Shown here piece after piece: positions 1 to 5,231 of a stretch of DNA of 5,231 bases. How positions within the stretch are numbered: the stretch's first letter is position 1; every line of letters begins with the position of its first letter. A model generated the notes under the pieces. The model was given only the letters and a program-made list of their open reading frames with translations. It was not told the DNA's origin and made no database searches. The stretch is from NCBI GenBank assembly GCA_027490485.1, contig JAIXYA010000205.1:1-5231 (forward strand), given 5' to 3'. Position numbers and translations under genes: made by a program. The stretch is from Comamonadaceae bacterium (GTDB lineage Bacteria > Pseudomonadota > Gammaproteobacteria > Burkholderiales > Burkholderiaceae_C).

Positions 1-433
1 AGCGAAATTCTGCAGGCGATTCATTACGGCGGCGTAAAAAATATGGCAAGGTGTTGTGCTTCCATTGGGCGCCCACAGTCGGGGTGCTGGGCAGAACTTG
101 TCGGGGCTCTTCATCCATCACGGCTTGCTCTTGCAGGGGCGACTTCATGGCGACTCGACCCACGCCCTTGTCGGTGATTAGAAACCAGTACTCATGGCCA
201 TTGCTGCTGCGTCGCAGCCAAGCTGTAGAACCGTCAGCCAAAGAAGCACTGCCCAAATTGTGAAAATCTATTTTTTGCTTGACCGTTTTGCCCTCGGGGT
301 TGTCGTACACCGTTTCAACTTCGTAGGTCCAACGCTTGCCAGCGCCCAGTGGAAACAAGGGGTTGTCGTTGGCAGGCTTGTCACAAGCCGTGAGAAAAAG
401 CAGGCTGCAAGCAGCAAGAATGAGGCAGCGCAT
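1..433 (-). CDS. Putative outer-membrane or periplasm-facing lipoprotein, C-terminus cut by window edge
   Basis: The frame is open from an ATG at 433-431 to the left edge (144 complete codons, no stop), so the 3' end lies outside the window. The N-terminus is a classic lipoprotein signal: Met-Arg, a hydrophobic stretch (residues 4-13) and a lipobox LTAC with the lipidated Cys at residue 17. The mature part begins DKPANDNPLFPLGAGKRWTY, then a beta-rich region without a catalytic motif I recognise. The start lies 2 bp after the stop of the upstream two-TM gene, and GAGA about 8 bp before the ATG can serve as ribosome binding site. It is the last visible member of a four-gene envelope operon with ExbB-like and ExbD-like proteins, so it may be the outer-membrane-anchored partner of that complex (inference). 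Asp at +2 after the Cys would favour inner-membrane retention by the E. coli Lol rule, so its final membrane is uncertain. Function unknown. Confidence 0.85.
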   Translation of the reverse strand, partial: MRCLILAACSLLFLTACDKPANDNPLFPLGAGKRWTYEVETVYDNPEGKTVKQKIDFHNLGSASLADGSTAWLRRSSNGHEYWFLITDKGVGRVAMKSPLQEQAVMDEEPRQVLPSTPTVGAQWKHNTLPYFLRRRNESPAEFR

Positions 434-435
434 GG

Positions 436-933
436 TTATTTCTCAGGCACTTGAGGTGTGGGCAAATCCAAAATCTTCACCTCTTGTTCATCGGTCCCAG
501 GGTTGAGCCAGGTAGGACCTTTGCCGTTACCGGCTTTGGCCTCAGCGGTGCCCATCTGAGGCACACCTTCACGACCTTTTTTCATGCCGTCTGCAATTTG
601 CTCATGGAGGACGCGGGTATAAGGGAGTTGGTAGGCTCGTGGGTGCATCACGCTTTTGCCTTCTTCGATGGGGGTCACCCACATGTACAAAGCGCCTGGG
701 AATTTGCCACGCGGCTCATCCACAATGGCTGCAATCATCACAAAGCGTGGGGGTAAAGCATCTGTGCTGGGCAAACCCAATAAGGAATGCACACTGGCAA
801 AACCAAAGAAATAAAACCCCGTCACGCCAATGGCCAGCAAGCCTTTGAGCCAACGTGGCCAGTGCGAATACACCAAGGCCAATGCCAGTAAAAAAGCAAA
901 GATAACGAAGACAAGAATAAAGGTAAGCGACAT
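436..933 (-). CDS. Two-TM membrane protein of unknown function in ExbB/ExbD-like operon
   Basis: This 165-residue protein has two hydrophobic segments, about residues 4-22 and 29-52, separated by a short loop with SHWPRW. A soluble tail of about 110 residues follows, beginning near LPPRFVMIAAIVDEP, with a Trp-containing stretch (ALYMWVTPIEEGK) and a polar, Gly/Pro/Lys-rich end. I do not recognise the family. The hairpin-plus-tail layout suggests an inner-membrane accessory subunit, with the tail side undetermined. The ATG follows the stop of the ExbD-like gene with a single base between them (TAATATG) and has no clear Shine-Dalgarno, so translation is probably coupled to the upstream gene. 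The lipoprotein gene begins 2 bp after its stop. This spacing makes joint function with the channel proteins likely. No frameshift or internal stop is seen. Confidence 0.85.
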   Translation of the reverse strand: MSLTFILVFVIFAFLLALALVYSHWPRWLKGLLAIGVTGFYFFGFASVHSLLGLPSTDALPPRFVMIAAIVDEPRGKFPGALYMWVTPIEEGKSVMHPRAYQLPYTRVLHEQIADGMKKGREGVPQMGTAEAKAGNGKGPTWLNPGTDEQEVKILDLPTPQVPEK

Positions 934-934
934 A

Positions 935-1564
935 TTAAAAGGACTTCACAAGAATTTTGGGGATGGTGTTGACGTTATCGACACCGCCATTGGGCGTGAC
1001 TGTAAAGCGAGTGATGGTGACCTCTTTGCCACGGCTCTCCAGCGTGGCTTGACCATAGTAAACAACCTCGGCTTTGGGGTTGACCTTGATCACCGACAAC
1101 GTGGCTTCTACCGGTTGGCCGGTTTGGGGGTCATTGCGGTCAATTTCCTTGGTTTCATAGTAGTGGGCATTGACCACGTATTCGCCCGGCACGATGCTGC
1201 GAATCGTCACCACCTCTTGGCGCAAAGGGTTGATCACTTTGTTCCCATTGACCATGATGGTGTTGTTAGAGTTACCGCGGTCGTCGCGGTCTAGGTGCAT
1301 CAGGTCCGCCTCACGGTTGCGAAACCAAACGCTCTCGCCCGAGGGGCCTTGCACCCATAAATCCAAATCATTGGGGTTCAAGTCTGGCCACGACAACGTG
1401 ATGATGAATTCGGCTTTGGCAGGAATGTCGCCTGACTTCAAAGCCTTGGGGTTCATGGCCAACAACGCAATGATGAAGCAAAACACAAACGCGATGAGCA
1501 TGTTGAACAACATGTCGTAAAAAGGGTCGACCTCGGGTTCGCGAGAGTGTCGGAGCTTGCGCAT
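935..1564 (-). CDS. ExbD/TolR-like single-pass protein with a YfaP/DUF2135-like periplasmic beta domain
   Basis: This 209-residue protein has a short charged cytoplasmic N-terminus (MRKLRHSREPEVD), one TM helix at about residues 16-37, then a periplasmic domain. The TM entry PFYDML (D17) matches the PFIDVML region of ExbD, whose Asp carries protons, so it probably contributes the ion-binding residue of a stator-type channel. The periplasmic part lacks an evident ExbD/TolR peptidoglycan- or TonB-binding domain. It resembles the YfaP/DUF2135 type of beta domain: SWPDLNPNDLDLWV (58-71), GPSGE (73-77), HLDRDDRGN (90-98) and VPGEYVVNAHYY further on. The family match is from memory and moderate. 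The clustered acidic residues could bind a metal ion (inference). The gene starts 14 bp after the stop of the ExbB-like gene, with only a weak Shine-Dalgarno, and ends 1 bp before the next gene. It is the natural partner of the upstream ExbB-like protein. Confidence 0.88.
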   Translation of the reverse strand: MRKLRHSREPEVDPFYDMLFNMLIAFVFCFIIALLAMNPKALKSGDIPAKAEFIITLSWPDLNPNDLDLWVQGPSGESVWFRNREADLMHLDRDDRGNSNNTIMVNGNKVINPLRQEVVTIRSIVPGEYVVNAHYYETKEIDRNDPQTGQPVEATLSVIKVNPKAEVVYYGQATLESRGKEVTITRFTVTPNGGVDNVNTIPKILVKSF

Positions 1565-1578
1565 AAAAACTGCTGTTC

Positions 1579-2259
1579 TTAGCGCGGTATGCGCATGCCG
1601 TGTCGCTGAGCTTGCGCCACCAAATCGTCGGCAAAGCGGTCCATGCGGGTGAGTTGCAAGCCCAGCAAGATATTGCCAACCAAGCCCACCATGGTGGTCA
1701 GCAGCGCCACGCCCAAACCGGAGGTGAGGTTGCGCAGCAGGTCTTGCGCTTGCGAGGGGTCAAAGCTTTGAATCTGCCCAATTTGCATGGCCAGCACTGA
1801 AAAGCCAATCACTTTGCCAAGCAAGCCCAACTTGAGTTGAACACCATTGACCCACCATGCGGTGGAGTGCGAGCCATGGGTGTGCTCCATCAGCAAGTCC
1901 AAAGGAGCGCCGCTGTCTTGGGGGTTCAATGCCAAAGCATTCCAGTATTCGCCAGCCCAGCCCTCGGCTTGCACCATGAACTCCACACCTGAAGCGCTGG
2001 CCAAGGACAGCAAATCTCTTTGGTGTGCCAATTCTCGCGACCGCACCCCACACCACAAAGTGGCGACACTGAAAACAATAATGATGATCAGTGTGATACC
2101 CGTGGGGTCGGAACTTAGAAGTAAATGCCACACGCCTTGAATGCCCAGCAACCAAGTGGCGAAGACAAACAAACCGACCAATACCAGCCACTCAAACCAC
2201 AATGGCTCAACTTCCCAATGCGGGTTTTTATTTTTCAGGCTCTGGAAAAAAGACTTCAA
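1579..2259 (-). CDS. MotA/TolQ/ExbB-family proton channel protein (TTG start)
   Basis: This 226-residue inner-membrane protein has predicted TM segments at about 22-44, 54-72, 142-162 and 180-203. The last two form the MotA/TolQ/ExbB core (LGLLGKVIGF at 144-153; LTSGLGVALLTTMVGLVGNI at 178-197). Such proteins form the multimeric ring around an ExbD/TolR-type dimer and use the proton or sodium gradient to drive work across the envelope. Two positions depart from ExbB/TolQ: the usual GLLGTV Thr is Lys149, and the usual Glu of GIAEAL is Val184. Family membership is clear, but its ion specificity is not. The start is TTG at 2259-2257. There is no ATG or GTG between it and an in-frame TAG 14 codons upstream, and AAGG sits 9 bp before it. 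The next in-frame ATG (residue 95) would remove the first two TM helices. It is followed by the ExbD-like gene 14 bp on and preceded by the response regulator gene after 70 bp. Confidence 0.88.
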   Translation of the reverse strand: MKSFFQSLKNKNPHWEVEPLWFEWLVLVGLFVFATWLLGIQGVWHLLLSSDPTGITLIIIIVFSVATLWCGVRSRELAHQRDLLSLASASGVEFMVQAEGWAGEYWNALALNPQDSGAPLDLLMEHTHGSHSTAWWVNGVQLKLGLLGKVIGFSVLAMQIGQIQSFDPSQAQDLLRNLTSGLGVALLTTMVGLVGNILLGLQLTRMDRFADDLVAQAQRHGMRIPR

Positions 2260-2330
2260 TTGAAATTGCCTTGTGAGAAGAGGGCGGATGATAACGGACT
2301 AGGGCATCCACACGCGCAGAGAACGGAAAG

Positions 2331-2978
2331 TCAAGTTTCGCTTGTGTGAATTAAGCCCAAGCGATGGGCCAGCAAAATAAGTTCAGACTGATTACCCAGT
2401 TGAAGCTTTTGCTTGATGCTGTACAAATGCGTAGAAACTGTTGATTCAGATAAGTTGAGCCTTTCGGCCACAAGGGGCAAGGACAGTCCTTTTGCAAATT
2501 GCAAGAAAACACCAAACTCTCTGGCTGAAAGCTCTTCCAGAGGATCAATGCCGCCATCGAGTTCGCTGAGAAATAACTTTTGCGATAAATCGGGTTCAAC
2601 AAAACGTTTTTTCTGGGCAACCGCTTTCACCGCGTCATGCAAAGTTTGGTGTGCAGATTTTTTGGACAAATAGCCCAATGCACCAAAAGCCAAGGCACGT
2701 TTGAGGTAAATGAATTCTTCGTGTACCGTGAGGACGATGATTTTGGCCTTGGGGTATTTGTCCAAAAACCGCTTGATCGTTTCCATGCCGCCGATGCCTG
2801 GAATATCAATCTCTAAGATAACAATATCGGGTTGATGAAGTTTGTACAAATTCAAAGCTTCTTCCCCGCTCGATGCTTCGGCGACCACGGCAATATGGTC
2901 ATACGTCATGAGCAAACGTTTAAACCCCGCTCGCACCAGCAAATGGTCGTCAACCAGCATCAAATTAAGCGTAGCCAT
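2331..2978 (-). CDS. NarL/FixJ-family response regulator with Glu in place of the phospho-acceptor Asp
   Basis: This 215-residue DNA-binding regulator has an N-terminal receiver domain (about 3-120) and a C-terminal LuxR-type HTH (about 150-208; LSAREF, VAERLNLSESTVSTHL). The receiver keeps the acidic pair D10-D11, the switch Thr84 and Lys106 (GYLSKKS). At the phosphorylation site, however, PDIVILEIDIPG puts Glu56 (codon GAG) where family members have Asp. Glu cannot be phosphorylated as usual and in some regulators mimics the phosphorylated state. The protein may therefore be constitutively active or respond to another signal (inference). No histidine kinase gene is in the window. I chose the ATG at 2978, which gives the usual spacing to LMLVDDH. 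A TTG directly after the hydrolase stop (2990) would add four residues, and neither start has a clear Shine-Dalgarno. It lies 12 bp downstream of the hydrolase gene, hence probably cotranscribed. LuxR-type regulators such as ErbR/AgmR control pqq genes in pseudomonads, so a role here is possible but unproven. Confidence 0.93.
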   Translation of the reverse strand: MATLNLMLVDDHLLVRAGFKRLLMTYDHIAVVAEASSGEEALNLYKLHQPDIVILEIDIPGIGGMETIKRFLDKYPKAKIIVLTVHEEFIYLKRALAFGALGYLSKKSAHQTLHDAVKAVAQKKRFVEPDLSQKLFLSELDGGIDPLEELSAREFGVFLQFAKGLSLPLVAERLNLSESTVSTHLYSIKQKLQLGNQSELILLAHRLGLIHTSET

Positions 2979-2990
2979 GTGCAATAACAA

Positions 2991-3974
2991 TCAATTGGAT
3001 TTGGTTTTTTGCAGCGAGGCGACACAGGAATGGATGGTGCTGACCATACAGTCAACCATAGGCGTTTCAAAAATCCCATGCCCTGCGCTCTCGACCCATT
3101 GCAGCCGACTGTGGGGGATATTGTGGTGAATATCCCAGCTGGATTCCGGTCTGCACACCCAATCCAGTCGGCCCTGTAAAAGGGCGATTTGTGTATTTTG
3201 AATACTGCTCAGATGAGGTAACAAACCCTCTTCAGGAAAGAAGCAAAGATTTTGCAGGTAGTGACTCTGAATTTTGTATTTGTCTATCAACTTATCTGCT
3301 TCTTGTGTGCTTGATGGCGAGGCGGGTGCACCTGCAAAACTGCGTTGCAACAAGGCATTTTCCCAAGTGTTCCAAGACTGAGCCAACTTAAGCGCGGTTT
3401 CCTTGTCGGCCTCCAAAATATGTACACATAGGTACTGGCAAATATTGTCGTGAAATTTGTCGGGAATATGTTCGACCAGCTTTTCCCAAGCATCAGGCAT
3501 GAATTGTTTGGAATCTTGAAAAAACCATTTCAAGTCGCTGGGCCTGCAAAGAAAGGTATTTCTAAGAACGGCCCCACTGAACGCCTCAGGGTGTTCGCAG
3601 GCATACGCCAAGGCAAGGCCGCCTCCCCATGAGCCCCCAATCACCAACCATTTGTCAATGTTCAAATGCTTGCGCAAGCGCTCCATGTCATGAATCAAAT
3701 GCGCGGTGTCGTTTTTGAATAAAAGATTCTCAGCACCGCTGCGACCGCAGCCTCGTTGATCGAACAGGACAGCTCGGCAGATCTTGGGGTCAAAAAATTG
3801 GCGGTGTTTTGGACTGCAGCCGCTGCCAGGCCCACCATGCAGAAAAATAACAGGAACGCCTTGGGGATTTCCACACTCTTCGAAATACACCTTGTGTCCG
3901 TCCTCCTCCGGAAGCAGTCCATGATGAAAAGGTGTAATGGATGGAAATAAGTCCCTAGGGGTTTGATTCAACAT
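2991..3974 (-). CDS. pip: Proline iminopeptidase-family alpha/beta hydrolase (peptidase S33)
   Basis: This 327-residue protein is close to the usual 310-330 of bacterial prolyl aminopeptidases, which release N-terminal proline from peptides in the cytoplasm. Visible motifs are the oxyanion-hole HGGPG (46-50), DQRGCGRS (72-79), the nucleophile elbow GGSWGG with Ser115, the acid Asp271 in LLQGRLDWVCRP, and the catalytic His299 in SAGHGIFE. The whole triad is present, so the enzyme should be active. The frame stays open 48 codons further upstream to a TTG at 4118, but that extension does not resemble the family. The ATG at 3974 gives the expected N-terminus (LFPSITPFHHGLLPEEDGHKVYFEECG) with GAGG just before it, unusually close. 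The response regulator gene starts 12 bp after its stop. It diverges from pqqA 210 bp away, which allows, but does not show, a role in trimming peptides during PQQ synthesis. Confidence 0.92.
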   Translation of the reverse strand: MLNQTPRDLFPSITPFHHGLLPEEDGHKVYFEECGNPQGVPVIFLHGGPGSGCSPKHRQFFDPKICRAVLFDQRGCGRSGAENLLFKNDTAHLIHDMERLRKHLNIDKWLVIGGSWGGGLALAYACEHPEAFSGAVLRNTFLCRPSDLKWFFQDSKQFMPDAWEKLVEHIPDKFHDNICQYLCVHILEADKETALKLAQSWNTWENALLQRSFAGAPASPSSTQEADKLIDKYKIQSHYLQNLCFFPEEGLLPHLSSIQNTQIALLQGRLDWVCRPESSWDIHHNIPHSRLQWVESAGHGIFETPMVDCMVSTIHSCVASLQKTKSN

Positions 3975-3980
3975 CCTCAG

Positions 3981-3986
3981 AATATA
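3981..3986 (-). promoter_or_regulatory. Possible -10 element for the hydrolase gene
   Basis: On the minus strand TATATT ends 6 bp before the chosen ATG (3974). If used as a -10, the transcript would start at or next to the start codon, giving a leaderless or near-leaderless message, which fits the poorly spaced Shine-Dalgarno. No good -35 lies 16-18 bp upstream, so such a promoter would need an activator. The inverted repeat at 4025-4040 would then be centred near -59. This rests on one short match only. Confidence 0.2.
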
Positions 3987-4024
3987 GGCGCAAGTAAAGA
4001 TTGGAAGACCGTTGTGGGTGGTGA

Positions 4025-4040
4025 CTAGGGATTTCCCTAG
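4025..4040. promoter_or_regulatory. 16-bp perfect inverted repeat, candidate operator upstream of the hydrolase gene
   Basis: The sequence CTAGGGATTTCCCTAG has two 7-bp arms (CTAGGGA / TCCCTAG) around TT. It lies 51-66 bp upstream of the hydrolase ATG. The same half-site recurs as CCCTAGGG at 3953-3960, just inside the hydrolase coding region. A dyad of this size and position fits a dimeric LuxR/NarL-type or TetR-type regulator, and the response regulator encoded two genes along is a natural candidate. Which protein binds is inference. Confidence 0.4.
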
Positions 4041-4150
4041 GCGCGACTCATGAAATTCACGAGGGCAAATTCCTTGAAATATGGAGTCTGAAAACACCTG
4101 CACCTTGCATAATATCAACTTGTGTTCAGAATGACTCTGTTCACGATTTA

Positions 4151-4163
4151 CCGTAATTTACGG
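4151..4163. promoter_or_regulatory. 13-bp perfect inverted repeat before pqqA
   Basis: CCGTAA-T-TTACGG is a perfect dyad ending 21 bp before the pqqA ATG and 10 bp before its Shine-Dalgarno. It also overlaps an imperfect direct repeat (TTTACCG / TTTACGG, 4148-4163). It could be an operator in the pqqA promoter region or a small 5'-UTR hairpin; with a one-base loop a DNA-binding site is more likely. I could not place a convincing -35/-10 pair for pqqA around it. Confidence 0.35.
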
Positions 4164-4173
4164 CTTTTTATTT

Positions 4174-4177
4174 GGAG
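4174..4177 (+). promoter_or_regulatory. pqqA ribosome binding site
   Basis: GGAG in TTTGGAGAATCC lies 7 bp before the ATG at 4185. It is the best Shine-Dalgarno in the window, in keeping with the need for large amounts of PqqA peptide, and it fixes the start of this very short gene. Confidence 0.8.
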
Positions 4178-4184
4178 AATCCAC

Positions 4185-4259
4185 ATGAAATGGCAAACCC
4201 CAGCAGCAAGCGACATGCGTTTCGGTTTCGAAATTACCATGTACATTGCAAACCGTTAA
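4185..4259 (+). CDS. pqqA: PQQ precursor peptide PqqA
   Basis: A 24-residue peptide starting MKWQTPAASD and ending in the hallmark GFEITMYIANR. Glu16 and Tyr20, three residues apart, are the two amino acids that PqqE cross-links (with PqqD as peptide chaperone) and that become the PQQ backbone after proteolytic release. The length falls in the usual 22-29 range. A good Shine-Dalgarno (4174-4177) precedes the ATG and the TAA is at 4257-4259. The gene stands first in a pqq operon, with pqqB starting 94 bp downstream. Two terminator-like hairpins in between suggest that most transcripts stop after pqqA, giving substrate in excess of the enzymes. The 13-bp inverted repeat upstream may control it. 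The call is secure from the motif plus the adjacent pqqB. Confidence 0.97.
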   Translation: MKWQTPAASDMRFGFEITMYIANR

Positions 4260-4268
4260 TTTGACGGT

Positions 4269-4298
4269 GGTCTGTTGAGGCAACTCAACAGACCTTTT
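4269..4298 (+). terminator. Hairpin after pqqA with GNRA-type loop and short T run
   Basis: The arms GGTCTGTTGAG (4269-4279) and CTCAACAGACC (4284-4294) pair perfectly over 11 bp, with the loop GCAA, followed by TTTT. It begins 9 bp after the pqqA stop. The stem is strong but the T run short, so it may act as a partial terminator or as a 3'-end stabiliser of a short pqqA transcript. It lies inside the pqq operon rather than at its end. Confidence 0.85.
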
Positions 4299-4316
4299 CA
4301 AATTATTTGATGATTT

Positions 4317-4340
4317 CCGCGCTTGACGCGGTTTTTTTTT
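4317..4340 (+). terminator. Second intrinsic terminator, T9 tract abutting pqqB ribosome binding site
   Basis: CCGCG (4317-4321) pairs with CGCGG (4327-4331) around a CTTGA loop and is followed by nine T residues (4332-4340). The short GC-only stem with a long T tract has the form of an intrinsic terminator. It sits 22 bp after the first hairpin, and its T tract ends right where the pqqB Shine-Dalgarno (AGG, 4341-4343) begins. Readthrough would be needed to express pqqB from the pqqA promoter. Confidence 0.8.
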
Positions 4341-4353
4341 AGGCGAAACTATT

Positions 4354-5231
4354 TTGAAAATACAAGTCCTTGGATCAGCTGCTGGCGGTGGTTTTCCACA
4401 GTGGAATTGCAATTGCCCCCAGTGCAGTGCTGTTCGAGCAGGCAGCCTTCACCACCGCGCCAGAACCCAGTCCTCCATTGCCATTTCTTCGAATGCACAA
4501 GATTGGCTGTTGGTCAACGCTTCGCCGGATATTCTTCAGCAAATCAAAGCATTTCCCGAGTTGCAACCAGCCCGGTCCTTGCGCGACTCTGGAATTGCTG
4601 CGGTTATGCTCATGGATGCCCAAATTGACCATACAACAGGGCTGTTGATGTTGCGCGAACACAAGGGGCGTTTACCTTTGTGGTGTCACCCCTTGGTGAA
4701 AGAAGATCTGACGACTGGCAATCCTTTATTCAATGTGCTTGAATATTATTGCGGTGTTGACTTGCATCCCTTGGCACTTGAGTCATCGTTCAGCATCCCA
4801 AAATTAAGCCATTTGAAGTTCGAGGCAATTCCCTTGATCAGCAATGCACCCCCTTACTCACCGCATCGCGATCAACCACAGCCAGGCGACAACGTTGGAC
4901 TCACTGTGGCAGATGAAGACACAGGGAAAACCTTGTTTTATGCACCTGGACTTGGCCAAATGGAGTCCCATGTTTGGTCTGCCATGCAAAAAGCCGATTG
5001 TGTTTTGGTGGACGGTACTTTGTGGACAGACACTGAAATGATCGATTTGGGTGCTTCCAAGAAAACCTCGCGTGCCATGGGACACATGCCGCAAACAGGA
5101 CCCGATGGCATGATTGAATGGCTCGACAAATTGCCCAGCCATGTGAGAAAAATTTTGATTCACATCAACAACACCAACCCCATCCTGAATGAAAGCAGCC
5201 CTGAGCGAAAGACGCTGACTGAGCACGGCAT
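4354..5231 (+). CDS. pqqB: PQQ biosynthesis protein PqqB, C-terminus cut by window edge (TTG start)
   Basis: The visible 292 codons are open to the right edge; family members have about 300-305 residues, so only the last dozen or so are missing. PqqB has a metallo-beta-lactamase fold and is described as an iron-dependent hydroxylase acting on the Glu-Tyr intermediate of PQQ synthesis. The N-terminus [24 protein letters not shown] is diagnostic, with the metal-binding Cys19, Cys21 and Cys24. Further motifs are NASPDI (55-60), [11 protein letters not shown] with Asp88, Asp92 and His93 of the modified metal site, [28 protein letters not shown] and HINNTNPIL near the end. The TTG at 4354 gives exactly the conserved N-terminus and no ATG lies nearby in frame. 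The AGGCG Shine-Dalgarno is weak and 8 bp away. The weak start plus the preceding terminators point to low expression relative to pqqA. Confidence 0.96.
   Translation, partial: MKIQVLGSAAGGGFPQWNCNCPQCSAVRAGSLHHRARTQSSIAISSNAQDWLLVNASPDILQQIKAFPELQPARSLRDSGIAAVMLMDAQIDHTTGLLMLREHKGRLPLWCHPLVKEDLTTGNPLFNVLEYYCGVDLHPLALESSFSIPKLSHLKFEAIPLISNAPPYSPHRDQPQPGDNVGLTVADEDTGKTLFYAPGLGQMESHVWSAMQKADCVLVDGTLWTDTEMIDLGASKKTSRAMGHMPQTGPDGMIEWLDKLPSHVRKILIHINNTNPILNESSPERKTLTEHG

Noticed and set aside
830..1294. 154-codon plus-strand open frame
   Set aside because: It lies antisense to the two-TM and ExbD-like genes, has no recognisable domain and no Shine-Dalgarno of note; the minus-strand proteins have clear TM and domain features.
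1..2259. Zorya (ZorAB) anti-phage system
   Set aside because: The channel and partner are small (226 and 209 residues), with no long cytoplasmic tail, no OmpA-like domain, and no helicase or nuclease gene in the window.
2329..2334. TTGACT on the minus strand as a -35 for the ExbB-like operon
   Set aside because: It matches a -35 well, but the hexamers 16-18 bp downstream (around GTGGAT) are poor -10s. A promoter in the 70-bp gap is possible but not supported. I also saw no terminator hairpin there.
3975..4118. N-terminal extension of the hydrolase to a TTG at 4118 (375 residues)
   Set aside because: The extra 48 residues do not resemble the family, would make the protein longer than usual and run through the 16-bp inverted repeat; the ATG at 3974 gives the expected N-terminus.
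4158..4412. 84-codon minus-strand open frame across the pqqA-pqqB spacer
   Set aside because: It runs antisense through pqqA, both hairpins and the T9 tract; its lysine-rich part is just the complement of the T tract.
4858..5226. 122-codon minus-strand open frame
   Set aside because: It is fully antisense to pqqB, which is unmistakable by its motifs over the same stretch.

Overview
The window looks like a chromosomal piece of a Gram-negative proteobacterium that makes pyrroloquinoline quinone (PQQ). A betaproteobacterium of the Burkholderiales type is my best guess, judging only from mid-range GC, tight gene packing and the flavour of the proteins; the sequence does not fix the taxon. There are two divergent blocks. 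Positions 1-3974 are all on the minus strand, and 4185 to the right edge is all on the plus strand, with a 210-bp divergent regulatory gap between them.

Minus-strand block, in transcription order (right to left): a proline iminopeptidase-family alpha/beta hydrolase (2991-3974); 12 bp later a NarL/FixJ-type response regulator (2331-2978) whose phospho-acceptor aspartate is replaced by glutamate (E56); then, after a 70-bp gap, four tightly packed envelope genes. These are an ExbB/TolQ/MotA-like channel protein with a TTG start (1579-2259), an ExbD-like single-pass protein carrying a YfaP/DUF2135-like beta domain (935-1564), a two-TM protein of unknown function (436-933) and a lipoprotein cut by the left edge (1-433). 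Gaps between the last three are 14, 1 and 2 bp, so the four look like one operon encoding an ion-driven inner-membrane complex with an envelope partner. I know of no characterised system with this exact composition.

Plus-strand block: pqqA (4185-4259), a 24-codon gene for the PQQ precursor peptide with the Glu-x-x-x-Tyr pair, then two tandem intrinsic-terminator-like hairpins, then pqqB (4354 to the right edge; TTG start, last few residues missing). The second terminator's T9 tract directly abuts the pqqB ribosome binding region. This suggests pqqA is made in large excess over pqqB.

The divergent gap holds two perfect inverted repeats, one on the hydrolase side (4025-4040) and one just before pqqA (4151-4163). 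The response regulator and peptidase beside pqqA may act in PQQ control and PqqA processing, but that is inferred from position only. I saw no tRNA, rRNA, CRISPR array or insertion sequence.
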